Virus record (IMG/VR): IMGVR_UViG_3300006108_000021
Location: 1 to 47,101 of that record
Origin: a virus
DNA length: 47,101 bases
Strand: one strand, 5' to 3'
Shown here: piece after piece, positions 7,835-15,806 of the stretch
How the letters are laid out: each line of letters begins with the position of its first letter
How positions within the stretch are numbered: position 1 is the stretch's first letter
Translations under genes and position numbers: made by a program
Notes under the pieces: model-generated
What the model saw: only the letters and a program-made list of their open reading frames with translations
Database searches by the model: none
Told to the model about the DNA's origin: nothing

Positions 7835-8140
7835 TTATCCTCTACGGAACTGGTTGGCCTCATTCGTGAGGTTGGGCGTGGCCTCTGGATTTACCGCATC
7901 GTCGGTAACCATTTCGTCTGGGATCATTCGCATCTGAAGGAAGAACATCTGGACGGTCTCCTCATCGTTGATCCCACCGAGACCGAGGTTCTGGAGGTTC
8001 TCAATGAACGCCTTGTTGGCGCTGATTGAAAATGCAACTCGACCTTCAGCATCTGGGCCAGTTGTCTCAAAGCATGCCCAAGGCTTCTTAGAGCCCTTGG
8101 CAAGTCTTTCCTTGAGAGATACTAGAAAACTTCTCTTCAT
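7835..8140 (-). CDS. Small protein of unknown function
   Basis: 101 residues, basic N-terminus (MKRSFLVSLKERLAKGSKKP) followed by a mixed region with a Gly turn (NLGLGGINDEE). The ATG at 8140 overlaps the stop of the 122-aa gene (ATGA) and has GAGGAA upstream. No recognised domain. Its place between the clamp and RNase H genes hints at an accessory replication or recombination role, but only by position. Confidence 0.72.
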   Translation of the reverse strand: MKRSFLVSLKERLAKGSKKPWACFETTGPDAEGRVAFSISANKAFIENLQNLGLGGINDEETVQMFFLQMRMIPDEMVTDDAVNPEATPNLTNEANQFRRG

Positions 8141-8505
8141 TGCTTCCTCGACATTAGATCAGCGTTGCGAAGCCCCTTGGTTACTGACTCAGCGATAGTA
8201 TCGCGGATTTGTTGCTTGTACAGATTCTCAAAAATCCGTTCAACCATCTGCTGCACGAGGGCTTCAGGGTCTGCGATGTAGTACGCAACTTCGCTCGGAT
8301 CGATCAGCTCGATGAAGCCGTGACCATCAGGCTTTCTGAAGGTCAGCTTTACCCAGAAGCCTTGGTCGTTCTTCTGAACTTCAGAGAGAACTTCCAGCTT
8401 CCAGCCGGCAATGTCCTGCGTCAGTGCGTTAATTTTCTTGTCAGCAGCGCTCATCTTCCGCATTGCGTCGGTGAGATCGCTGGATCTGATTAGGTCGTCG
8501 CTCAT
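8137..8505 (-). CDS. Unknown protein next to sliding clamp gene
   Basis: 122 residues. A heptad-like helical N-terminus (residues 1-40) leads to a beta-rich middle (GFWVKLTFRKPDGHGFIELI) and a long C-terminal helix. The ATG at 8505 overlaps the clamp stop codon (TAATG), so translation is likely coupled to the clamp. In T4 the genes beside gp45 encode clamp-loader subunits and RpbA, but this sequence has no P-loop and I do not recognise it as either. Confidence 0.72.
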   Translation of the reverse strand: MSDDLIRSSDLTDAMRKMSAADKKINALTQDIAGWKLEVLSEVQKNDQGFWVKLTFRKPDGHGFIELIDPSEVAYYIADPEALVQQMVERIFENLYKQQIRDTIAESVTKGLRNADLMSRKQ

Positions 8506-9227
8506 TAGTCCTCCTCATCCTCTCCGACCTTAGGCATAACAACTACCTCATGGCCATTGATTGATGTTCTGATTGTGCCAGCCGCCCCAATGACGATCGT
8601 AGCATTGTCCTGTTCATTCGTCCGCATCACCGCGTGGAAGATGTCGGCATGAAAATTATGAACCACGCTGTTCATATCGTCTCCAGAGATAACCTCGGCT
8701 GGAGTTTCCAAGACGCTTTCAAAGACGTCATTTGTTTCATCCGCGATGCGGAACGTAGCCACTCGATCCTTCTTGATGATGAGCTGCACCGTCTTCGCGG
8801 TCATCACCTTCACGGCGTCGAGAATAAGCTTGAGCTCGTTCTTGCTGATGAAGACATTGTAGATCGCTTCGTCATTGATTGATCGAGGTGCCTTGATCAG
8901 TGCAGTAGCGGTGCAGCGGTATTGGACCTTGCTGCGGCCCGCTGAGATTTCAAGGGCATTGATCTCGCCGCGTTCTGTTTCTCTCGCCTCGATCGCTGCA
9001 CCTTGAGTAGCAAAGAGACCTAGACGATTGCGAAGGGAGCTGAGACGAGACAGCCCGATCTTCTGAGGAAACGCGGGGACGTTGTAATCTGAAATGATGA
9101 CGAAGGTTCTCGCCTCGTTAACTCCGCGAACAACACCATCCTCAATGATGATGCTTTCGATCCCACCGATTGCTGCGGTTGAAAGGATCGCGTTTAGGTT
9201 CGCGGTGTCCTGTGCGGAAAGCTTCAT
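8505..9227 (-). CDS. 45: DNA polymerase sliding clamp, T4 gp45-like
   Basis: 240 residues (T4 gp45 is 228). It begins MKLSAQDTANLNAI, the same start as T4 gp45 (MKLS). Repeating beta-alpha-beta segments and a beta-rich C-terminus fit the clamp fold, as does its place immediately downstream of the polymerase genes. As a trimeric ring it would tether the polymerase and, in T4, act as the mobile activator of late transcription together with gp55 and gp33. That fits the many late promoters in the window. Sequence similarity is modest, so the call rests on length, start and gene order together. Confidence 0.75.
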   Translation of the reverse strand: MKLSAQDTANLNAILSTAAIGGIESIIIEDGVVRGVNEARTFVIISDYNVPAFPQKIGLSRLSSLRNRLGLFATQGAAIEARETERGEINALEISAGRSKVQYRCTATALIKAPRSINDEAIYNVFISKNELKLILDAVKVMTAKTVQLIIKKDRVATFRIADETNDVFESVLETPAEVISGDDMNSVVHNFHADIFHAVMRTNEQDNATIVIGAAGTIRTSINGHEVVVMPKVGEDEED

Positions 9228-9228
9228 G

Positions 9229-9435
9229 TCAAAACTCCACGTCTTCTATGCTGATGTTGAACTCCCGGCGCTCTGGTAAATTAGGGTCAAGGGTCACAAG
9301 AATTCTTCCATCCCCAAAATCAGATAGAACAGTAACTTCATCGCCTTTCACAAGACTGCACGACGTGCTTTGAGGCTGTTTTCTGGTGCGGTCAACCAAC
9401 CCCAAAACGGTGCGCTTCATTTTTGCCTTCTTCAC
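9229..9435 (-). CDS. Small basic protein, GTG start
   Basis: About 68 residues. The best start is the GTG at 9435, because a full AAGGAGG lies five bases upstream. An ATG at 9459 is in frame but has no ribosome site and would overlap the upstream endonuclease gene. The N-terminus is Lys/Arg-rich. The rest (KGDEVTVLSDFGDGRILVTL) looks like a small SH3/KOW-type barrel. The ribosome site lies inside the last codons of the GIY-YIG endonuclease gene, which suggests that the endonuclease was inserted exactly at this gene's front edge. Function unknown. Confidence 0.68.
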   Translation of the reverse strand: MKKAKMKRTVLGLVDRTRKQPQSTSCSLVKGDEVTVLSDFGDGRILVTLDPNLPERREFNISIEDVEF

Positions 9436-9436
9436 A

Positions 9437-10177
9437 TCAACCTCCTTGTTTAGTTGCATGTCTTCTTTTCGCTGCTTCGCTCATTCTTCTTTTTGTTTCT
9501 TCAGAGCGCTTTTTGCCTTTGTTAGATTCTGAGAGTTTCTTTCTTGTTTCCTCAGATCTATTAGCGTTTAGTTCTGAGCGGTGTTTCCTCTTTTCATCGG
9601 TCCAAGTTTTCTTTTGACCTTCAGACATCTTCTGCTTTGTTTCGAGGGAAGGGGTGGGATACTCCCTTCCAGCATGTGATGCCGCTATCTTTGCTTTTGT
9701 TTCTTCAGAGTGCTTTCTACCTAAAGATGCATCTCTTAACTTTTTCCGTGTCTCATCACTTGGATGAGGTCTTTTCTTTGCTGCTTCGCTCATTCTTTTC
9801 TTGACATCGTCTGATAGCGTGTATCGTCTTCCCGTCAGTGAAGCAGAGATATTTCTCCGCGTTTCTTCCGTGTGGGGTCCTCTCCAAACAAATCTGAGCC
9901 CGTCTCCATTGTCATATCTCCTATTCAATAGGAGGACATCTTTTCTATTCTCGCGAATAATCTTTTGCTCAAAATCATACGCTTCATCACCAGTATCGAA
10001 CTCGGCAATGATCTCTGGTAAGAAGTCATCAAAGTGTTTCTTTGTGATTGCGCCAGAAGAAAAATAGACAACTCCTAAGTCTTGGTGTGCATGCACCGTA
10101 TTTGCTTCACGATACCCAAGATAGTATTCTCCAGTTTCTCTATGAGTAAGTTTGTAGACATAAGGTCGTGCTTTCAT
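9437..10177 (-). CDS. GIY-YIG homing endonuclease with NUMOD3 repeats (Seg-like)
   Basis: 246 residues. Residues 6-22 read YVYKLTHRETGEYYLGY, the GIY-YIG core; a Glu in the helix near residue 70 (DEAYDFEQKII) fits the catalytic position. From about residue 105 the protein is built of short SEETRRKxS-type repeats (NUMOD3) that bind DNA. It is a free-standing homing endonuclease of the T4 Seg type. It lies between the polymerase C-terminal gene and a small basic protein gene, with an exact late promoter (10206-10213) 29 bases upstream of its ATG. The ribosome site is weak. Confidence 0.87.
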   Translation of the reverse strand: MKARPYVYKLTHRETGEYYLGYREANTVHAHQDLGVVYFSSGAITKKHFDDFLPEIIAEFDTGDEAYDFEQKIIRENRKDVLLLNRRYDNGDGLRFVWRGPHTEETRRNISASLTGRRYTLSDDVKKRMSEAAKKRPHPSDETRKKLRDASLGRKHSEETKAKIAASHAGREYPTPSLETKQKMSEGQKKTWTDEKRKHRSELNANRSEETRKKLSESNKGKKRSEETKRRMSEAAKRRHATKQGG

Positions 10178-10205
10178 TTTGAAATACTCTGCGTTGATTT
10201 ACAGG

Positions 10206-10213
10206 TATTTATA
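10206..10213 (-). promoter_or_regulatory. T4-type late promoter for GIY-YIG gene
   Basis: Exact minus-strand TATAAATA, 29 bases upstream of the ATG at 10177 and between the polymerase stop and the endonuclease start. Confidence 0.75.
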
Positions 10214-10239
10214 GTTCTGTCTATCTATATTCTGGAGTA

Positions 10240-11193
10240 TTAGAAGGAAAGAATATTATTTGTGAGCACCGACTGCGGTGATGGGATGTCTTTACCGAGT
10301 GCGGAGAAGATGCCCTTGAGCTTGTTGTCAAACATTTTTGCTTCTGTCTGCTTGACATCTACCGAGAAGTTTTCCTCGAACCACTTAGGGAAGCGGGTGA
10401 ACTCGGCAGGGAACGCGACTGCATCGAACTTGAACTGGTTTGGCTTCACATAGAAGACCAGCACCTTGTCACCCGATCGAATGGTCTTGGCACCCTTGTC
10501 GTAGATGTCCAGTAGGAAGTTGTAGTTGCATGCTGCACGAGCATGACCTGGGATGGTCAGTGTCCCACCTTTCTCGGTACGGATGGTACCTGGATTGGCG
10601 TACTCGGCTGCATACTTGTCAAGGTTATTTACCTGCTTAGCAACCCCCAGTAGGAACACGTTTTCTTTCTTCTTGAGGATGTGCTTGCGCTGTTCATTGA
10701 CGTAGGTCGCGACCTCCTCATATTCGACACCATCAAGGATCATGTCGACGGTCTCCTTGAGGAAGGTCTGAATGATCTTTGGCGTATCAGCCTTCTTGAT
10801 CTCGGATCCTTGCGTCTTCATCTTGTCAACAGCAAAGCCTTCAAGATCGACGACCTTGATCATGTACTTCTTTTTGGCTTGGAACAAACCGCGAACACCC
10901 ACGACTTCTCGTCCAGCCGCGATCAGCGTGTCAAACTCTGGTTGACAGTTGAAGGCCTCTCGCATGAAGGATGGGAACGAGTTGTTGACGCCTTCTGCAG
11001 CAAGGTCGGCAATCTCGATCGCCTCTTCCTTGTTGGTTGCCCCTAGACACTTATAGTAGCAAGAGTTATGTGCTAGTATGCCATTTGCGAAAAAATAAGG
11101 TGCTGAAGAATCTTCCATGATCAAATCATAGACGTATCCATCTGTAGGAGGAATTTCCTCAATTGAGACTATTCGCTGTTCTGAGAAATCCAT
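10240..11193 (-). CDS. 43: DNA polymerase C-terminal half fused to a C-intein
   Basis: 317 residues. Residues 1-43 are the C-terminal part of a split intein (block F near VYDLIMEDSS, ending FFANGILAHN). Residues 44-317 are the polymerase C-extein, beginning SCYYKC, which continues motif C of family B polymerases. Conserved thumb/palm segments resemble T4 gp43, for example GVRGLFQAKKKYMIKVVDLEG. Joined to the 621-residue N-extein it gives 895 residues (T4 gp43: 898). The ATG at 11193 lies inside the end of the endonuclease gene (25-base overlap), so translation is probably coupled. Trans-splicing is inferred from the complete intein motifs. Confidence 0.93.
   Translation of the reverse strand: MDFSEQRIVSIEEIPPTDGYVYDLIMEDSSAPYFFANGILAHNSCYYKCLGATNKEEAIEIADLAAEGVNNSFPSFMREAFNCQPEFDTLIAAGREVVGVRGLFQAKKKYMIKVVDLEGFAVDKMKTQGSEIKKADTPKIIQTFLKETVDMILDGVEYEEVATYVNEQRKHILKKKENVFLLGVAKQVNNLDKYAAEYANPGTIRTEKGGTLTIPGHARAACNYNFLLDIYDKGAKTIRSGDKVLVFYVKPNQFKFDAVAFPAEFTRFPKWFEENFSVDVKQTEAKMFDNKLKGIFSALGKDIPSPQSVLTNNILSF
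11065..11193 (-). other. Split intein, C-terminal fragment (polymerase)
   Basis: 43 residues ending ANGILAHN, with Ser as +1 residue of the C-extein. The terminal His-Asn pair and the ANG(I/L)L motif are blocks F and G of inteins. It pairs with the N-fragment at 12144-12500. Confidence 0.92.
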
Positions 11194-12140
11194 TCCATCA
11201 CCTTAGCAATCGTAGCTTCTCTAGATTTAATATACTCATTTTCCCACACCACAAAAACTTTAAAGCCTCTTTTTTCTGCAGCTTCCCGCTTTTTAGCGTC
11301 TTTTTCCCAGATTGCGGATGCTTTTACTGCACCTCCACGGAGATTTACAATATGATCAGCGCTATAATGCGCCGGATTAGCATGCCAAAAGTCCCCGTTG
11401 AATTCGACTATCAGCTTCCAAGGATAAGTTATGACAAAATCAAACAAAAATGCCCGTTCATCGTAAATACAGAACTCTTTAGAAAAAACCCCATCGTGAA
11501 AAATAACATCGCTTGGAAGAACTGAAACCAAATCACGAATAAAACTACTTCCAGAGAGTGAAACGTAATTACCTTTAGTCTTGTCAAGGAATGCATGGTA
11601 GCGCTTAAAGCCCTCGGCTTCACCATATTTTCTAGTTAGATTTTCAAGTGTTATCCCCTTCTGCTTACATACCTGGGCGTATTTAGAATGACCTTCTTCT
11701 AGCCCATATTTTTCCACAAACCAATCTAACGAATTTCCTGCGCGTCTCTGTTTTTCCCGGTAGGAGTTAAATGCCTGGGTTCCTTTTTCAGTACCATACT
11801 TTGCGATAAGGTTCTCAAGGGTGACAGCTCTAGAACTATTATACTTTTTCCAATCTTCCTCGGATTTTCCCTTAGCTAGAAAGCTTTCTAAGCTATTCTT
11901 TCTTGAAAGTTTTTCACAATATTCCTTATAGCGGAGTGTCCCTTCTTCCTGACCGTAATTTTCTATCATCCGCTCAAGCGTGACAGAGCAAGAAGATCTG
12001 ACCTCCGCGCTGTGAGTTTCTGCTTCTGGCCACTTTTCTTTATAACTTTTCAAAGTCGAAAGATTTCCAGAGCATGAAAATTTCAAGTGCGTATGAGTAA
12101 TTACATTAACTTCCTTCCCACACTCTTGACAGGTAATCAT
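11169..12140 (-). CDS. Vsr-like homing endonuclease within the broken polymerase gene
   Basis: 323 residues. The N-terminus has a C2H2-like zinc finger (CQECGK, then HTHLKFSC). Residues 50-195 contain four repeats of the form TLENLIAKYGTEKG, likely DNA-binding. The C-terminal nuclease domain carries LIVEFNGDFWHANP, then AKKREAAEKRGFKVFVVWENEY, the pattern of the Vsr-fold homing endonucleases found in fractured split-intein genes. Its ATG follows directly on the TAA of the polymerase N-gene (TAAATG) and its end overlaps the C-gene, so the three genes form one coupled series. It has no promoter of its own that I can see. Confidence 0.88.
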   Translation of the reverse strand: MITCQECGKEVNVITHTHLKFSCSGNLSTLKSYKEKWPEAETHSAEVRSSCSVTLERMIENYGQEEGTLRYKEYCEKLSRKNSLESFLAKGKSEEDWKKYNSSRAVTLENLIAKYGTEKGTQAFNSYREKQRRAGNSLDWFVEKYGLEEGHSKYAQVCKQKGITLENLTRKYGEAEGFKRYHAFLDKTKGNYVSLSGSSFIRDLVSVLPSDVIFHDGVFSKEFCIYDERAFLFDFVITYPWKLIVEFNGDFWHANPAHYSADHIVNLRGGAVKASAIWEKDAKKREAAEKRGFKVFVVWENEYIKSREATIAKVMEWISQNSE

Positions 12141-14363
12141 TTAAAGTTCCAGTACGGAGATACAGACATCGGTATCTCTATTTATGTCCACCGGCTTTAC
12201 TTCTAACAGTTTTCCATCGCGCTTGATCATAAGAGAATGGTCTTCCGTAATTATTACCCATTTACCATTCTCCAGCTCTATCTTAAAGCGGCGCTTTGGT
12301 GTCTTATGTCGATACACTGATTTTACTTTTAGCAGTTTAGGTGTTTCACCCTTAAATCCAAGGGCACAGAATCCAATACCATCTGCTTCAGCAAATTCTT
12401 TACCTGTATTTGTTTGATGTTTAATTGGTAAAGAATCGAAAAGCTCCTGAACTGTAAGATTTCCAACTGAAGTACTCACAACAGTTAGCGGGTCAACTGA
12501 GTCTGTATCCCCATAGATGATCGCGTCAGAGATAGAATGGTATTCATGGACTAGCTTGCCATCCTTGTCCGTCGTCGTGGTCTTGATGAGAGGATTGCGG
12601 GTTCCAGTTAGGAGCTCGTCAATCGTCTCGACCATGTGCGTCGTGATTGCACGTCCAGTTGCGGTAACCGAAGCACCCATGCGCTCATCGCCGAAACGGA
12701 AGGCGACATTGAGGAGGGCGCCATACAGAGAGTTCATCGAGATTTTCTTGGTCAGCTGCAGCAGATCGTAGTGATCTTCCTGAATCTTGTACTCGGCCTT
12801 CTTGATCGGATCTTTTTCATCCTTGGCAAGCTTGGCGTACTTCTTCTTTTCAGCTTGAAGACGCTTGCGCTCTGCGTACCAGAACCCGAGGATGTCAGCA
12901 ACGACACCCTTGCCCTTGCCTTGGTCAAAGACGGTGCCATATGCGGAGATGGCCCATTTCTGTTCCTTGAGGACCGCCTTCCAGTCCTTGGCTTCGGCAA
13001 CGTGCTGCTCACCGCTCTCAAGGATCAGAGTGAGACGAACATCGCTGCCCTTTCGGATTTCAGCCCATGCTTCTTCGTTCGAAGTGAACTGACCTACGAT
13101 CATCTCTGGTGAGATATTCAGGGATCGGATGGTGTTGGGGTACAGAGAGTTAATGTCAACCGAACCGATCCACTTGTGCAGACCGATCTTCGGGGTCATA
13201 ACGATGGCACCCTCGACCTTCTCATTGTGGCCGATGGTCTTGTCATGAACGATCTTGTTGAGCTTGTAGTGCGCGTGGTTCGTGATGCCCGTTTCCACGT
13301 AGGCCACGGTGCCAAGCACCGCCTCAAAGCCCACGGTGTTTTCATGGGCCATCTGGTTCGCGAGCGCGATGAACCTGAACTTTTCGTCTAGCTGAACCAG
13401 ACCTTCAACGTCTCGGAAGTTGTACGCGACGAAGGTAGGAAAGTCGTTGTGGTAAAGCTGCTCAAGTGTTCCATCGTACTCAAGCTTACCAACGCCAACC
13501 TCTTCTTGAAGGATGTTGCCAAGTGAGTAGGACACGCGACCTTCAAAGGTAAACTTCTGGAAGAGACGCATGTAGTCAAGGTGGCATCGGCCAGTGAACT
13601 TGTAGATTGGTTCTTCTGAACCAAAGCGGTTCACCATTTCTTTCTTAGGAGGCTTAACACCGACGTGCTCCATCTTGCGGAGCATTGGCTCACCACCGGC
13701 AAGAAGGAGACGTTCACAAATATAAGGGATGTCGAAGAACTCGGAGTTCCAGCCGGAGATGATGTCCGCTTCCTGGATCCATTCCAGCATGAGCACGAGA
13801 AGCTCTAGCTCATCGCGGCAGATGTGAACCTCTGGGGTGTTACCCTTGAACTTCACTAGCTCGTTAATCTTGTTGACGAGGTCTTCAGAAGTTCCAGTCC
13901 ATCCTTTAGGAGGAACCACCGCGGTCTTGTACTTCTTGGTCCACGATTGGTAGACCGTGACGCCATTGATTGGCGCATATGGATTGGTTGGACCAGCGAA
14001 GCCGATCTTTTGGGCGTAGTCGACCTCGATGTCGAGGAGGGCGAAGTTTACTGGGGGAGCTGGACGCCCATAGTAGTTGTCCATCAGCACCCGCTTTAGA
14101 GGCGGGATGTCGCTTTCAAACTTGATAGGAAAGTGACGCTGCGCATAGTCATACTGCTCGCGACTGTCAAACTCAGCGCGCACGAGCTTGTCCCCGAAGA
14201 TCGAGGTGTAGGTACCTTCCTCATCAGGGACATAGAAGTAGTAGGGTGGGTTGTAGCGCTTGCGGAACAACGAGCCCTGCGAGTCCCTTTCGAGAACCAC
14301 AATCTTGTCCGCAGCATAATCAACCCACGCCGCCACGTAGTTTCTGTCTTGATCTGTCGTCAT
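12141..14363 (-). CDS. 43: DNA polymerase N-terminal half fused to an N-intein
   Basis: 740 residues. Residues 1-621 are the N-extein of a family B, T4 gp43-like polymerase: Exo I (D111-I-E113), Exo II (SGWNSEFFDIPYI), Exo III (YNFRDVEGLVQLD), motif A (SVDINSLYPNTIRSLN), motif B (KKISMNSLYG) and the start of motif C (YGDTD). Residue 622 begins the intein, splitting motif C between DTD and the next Ser. The N-half alone has proofreading residues but an incomplete palm. The ATG at 14363 has only a distant GGAGG (12 bases) and a nine-codon upstream reading frame overlaps it, so its initiation may be regulated. Confidence 0.95.
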   Translation of the reverse strand: MTTDQDRNYVAAWVDYAADKIVVLERDSQGSLFRKRYNPPYYFYVPDEEGTYTSIFGDKLVRAEFDSREQYDYAQRHFPIKFESDIPPLKRVLMDNYYGRPAPPVNFALLDIEVDYAQKIGFAGPTNPYAPINGVTVYQSWTKKYKTAVVPPKGWTGTSEDLVNKINELVKFKGNTPEVHICRDELELLVLMLEWIQEADIISGWNSEFFDIPYICERLLLAGGEPMLRKMEHVGVKPPKKEMVNRFGSEEPIYKFTGRCHLDYMRLFQKFTFEGRVSYSLGNILQEEVGVGKLEYDGTLEQLYHNDFPTFVAYNFRDVEGLVQLDEKFRFIALANQMAHENTVGFEAVLGTVAYVETGITNHAHYKLNKIVHDKTIGHNEKVEGAIVMTPKIGLHKWIGSVDINSLYPNTIRSLNISPEMIVGQFTSNEEAWAEIRKGSDVRLTLILESGEQHVAEAKDWKAVLKEQKWAISAYGTVFDQGKGKGVVADILGFWYAERKRLQAEKKKYAKLAKDEKDPIKKAEYKIQEDHYDLLQLTKKISMNSLYGALLNVAFRFGDERMGASVTATGRAITTHMVETIDELLTGTRNPLIKTTTTDKDGKLVHEYHSISDAIIYGDTDSVDPLTVVSTSVGNLTVQELFDSLPIKHQTNTGKEFAEADGIGFCALGFKGETPKLLKVKSVYRHKTPKRRFKIELENGKWVIITEDHSLMIKRDGKLLEVKPVDINRDTDVCISVLEL
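12144..12500 (-). other. Split intein, N-terminal fragment (polymerase)
   Basis: 119 residues beginning S-V-D-P-L-T. First residue Ser, not Cys. Block B is TEDH (residues 85-88 of the fragment). It stops without block F/G, which are supplied by the fragment at 11065-11193. The insertion point equals the archaeal pol-c site in motif C. Confidence 0.9.
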
Positions 14364-14403
14364 GCCTTACGCAGCCCTCCTGTCATACCAACCCCATGTT
14401 GGT
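14360..14403 (-). promoter_or_regulatory. Possible translational control region of gene 43
   Basis: A 6-bp hairpin (14387-14392 with 14398-14403, 5-base loop) sits upstream of the polymerase start. A nine-codon reading frame from the ATG at 14386 ends in a TGA that overlaps the polymerase ATG (ATGA). The only good ribosome-binding sequence, GGAGG, lies inside this short frame. T4 gp43 represses its own mRNA through a hairpin operator at this place; the parallel is suggestive only. Confidence 0.35.
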
Positions 14404-14471
14404 GCTTTCTCTCTGTGTTGCACGGATATTTAGGCAACCCAGGAGCCACATCAACCAGTTGGATGGAGGAC

Positions 14472-14780
14472 TTAATCGTCAGTCTGCATGATAGCGTCGA
14501 TTGCGTTCTCGAGTTGCTCGAGCTCTTCGCGCTTTTGTTCGAAGTTGTTATTGAAGAACAGGGAGACGAGGGAGTTGAACATCTTCGGCTGAATGTTCAG
14601 TTCTTCGACAGCCGAGTCACGGAGACCCTTGATGCTTTCGTTTTCGTCGAGGATCTTCTGCTTGCAGCGGACCACTTCGTCGATATAGTTCTGCAGCTTG
14701 CTGCGCTGCGAAGGATTGTTCAGGATGTCGGCGACATCAACAAACTGCTTCCCCACAACAGGTAGCGTGTTCTTAGCCAT
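14472..14780 (-). CDS. dsbA: DsbA-like late transcription co-activator
   Basis: 102 residues (T4 DsbA is 89). Like T4 DsbA it starts MAK and is nearly all helical, with the diagnostic stretch LRDSAVEELNIQPKMFNSLV matching the T4 region around KDELGVDGKMFNRLLAL. The family is a small double-stranded DNA-binding protein that boosts late transcription. The gene lies between the early promoter at 14818-14846 and the polymerase N-gene, with TAGGAG before its ATG. Early expression of a late-gene helper fits the late promoters seen throughout. Confidence 0.85.
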   Translation of the reverse strand: MAKNTLPVVGKQFVDVADILNNPSQRSKLQNYIDEVVRCKQKILDENESIKGLRDSAVEELNIQPKMFNSLVSLFFNNNFEQKREELEQLENAIDAIMQTDD

Positions 14781-14817
14781 CTTGTTCTCCTAGATAGATT
14801 TTTGGATTAGAGTTGAT

Positions 14818-14846
14818 ATTCTATCACGCTTTCGCGCAAGTGTAAA
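14818..14846 (-). promoter_or_regulatory. Early sigma70-type promoter (TTTACA-17-TAGAAT)
   Basis: Minus strand: TTTACA at 14841-14846, 17 bases, TAGAAT at 14818-14823. Upstream of dsbA and, by read-through, of the polymerase series. Confidence 0.8.
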
Positions 14847-14853
14847 CTGTCAT

Positions 14854-15267
14854 TCACGATGTAGGAGGAACTTCACGGGCTTGAATGCCCAGCAGTTCCT
14901 TATCCACGTGGATGTGTCCTTGGACGGTGTAGAGAAGTTTCGCCCCCTTGAGACTCTCCGCATCTGCAACGTAGGCGCGAAGGATGGTGTGCTTGTCCCA
15001 GGTGTTAGGCTCAGCCTTGTTGGCGTTCTCGTCGATGATGGGGTTCAGCTTGCTCACGATCACGTGATCACGGCCAGCCGATTTCGCTTCGTGGAAGCTG
15101 AGAAACGACATGACACCGCTCATTGCCCTCTCGCATTCCTCGTACGTGGAGAACTTAGTAGAGGCGATAAGGACTTCCTTGGCGTTCTTAAAAGCAGAGA
15201 ACTCTCCTGTCTTAAGAACTGCAGCTCCCTCTTCAACCTTGATGCTGTAGGTAAAGTTGGCTGACAT
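14854..15267 (-). CDS. Unknown protein
   Basis: 137 residues. Beta-strand-rich start (FTYSIKVEEGAAVLKTGEF) and a mixed remainder ending LLGIQAREVPPTS; no recognised family. Its ATG overlaps the stop of the preceding 179-aa gene by a TGATG junction, so they are coupled. It is the last gene before the early promoter of dsbA. Position after two structural-type genes may mean a virion or assembly role, but the sequence does not show it. Confidence 0.75.
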   Translation of the reverse strand: MSANFTYSIKVEEGAAVLKTGEFSAFKNAKEVLIASTKFSTYEECERAMSGVMSFLSFHEAKSAGRDHVIVSKLNPIIDENANKAEPNTWDKHTILRAYVADAESLKGAKLLYTVQGHIHVDKELLGIQAREVPPTS

Positions 15268-15806
15268 CAGTGCACCGTGATCTTGGGTGTGGTCTGTCCG
15301 ACTGGACCCATCTTGTTCATGGGCTCAGTGATCTCACGTTCCTTTTCCTTCATGTACGCATGAGGATTGGCAATGAGGCGAGCCGTAATCAGAAGGTTCT
15401 CGCCCTGGACCGTCCAGCGGGTCTGCACAAAATCACCAAGCTCGTCAAACCTCTTGGTGATAGGGATGGCGACCTTGCCTTCCTTCGAGAGAGTTGCCTG
15501 AAGCTGCTCGATATGTTCGTCGAGCATTTCTTTTTCAAGCTTCTGCTTATGCGACAGCTTTACTGGCTGAAGTGTTGGAAAGAACTCAGGGTTGAAGTCT
15601 TTCTTCTCTTCCACGGGAACAGTAAGCCGGTCGGTAACATAAGTCATCGCGCTCTCAAGACCGCCTAGAGCGAGCATATCATTTGGAAAATCGGCCGATC
15701 CAACGGTGATGCTTTCAATCCCGAGATTGCCGGGGATGATTGCACTGACAGCACCACCAGTTGCTTCAACGATGTAGAAGCTCGGTAGTTGTTTGTCGGA
15801 TATCAT
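15267..15806 (-). CDS. Unknown protein
   Basis: 179 residues. A beta-rich first half (SFYIVEATGGAVSAIIPGNL), a charged helix around residues 85-105 (KQKLEKEMLDEHIEQLQATL) and a C-terminal beta region with NPHAYMKEKER. Overlaps the 392-aa structural-like gene by ATGA at its start and the 137-aa gene at its end. No family recognised. Probably works with the neighbouring 392-aa protein. Confidence 0.75.
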   Translation of the reverse strand: MISDKQLPSFYIVEATGGAVSAIIPGNLGIESITVGSADFPNDMLALGGLESAMTYVTDRLTVPVEEKKDFNPEFFPTLQPVKLSHKQKLEKEMLDEHIEQLQATLSKEGKVAIPITKRFDELGDFVQTRWTVQGENLLITARLIANPHAYMKEKEREITEPMNKMGPVGQTTPKITVH

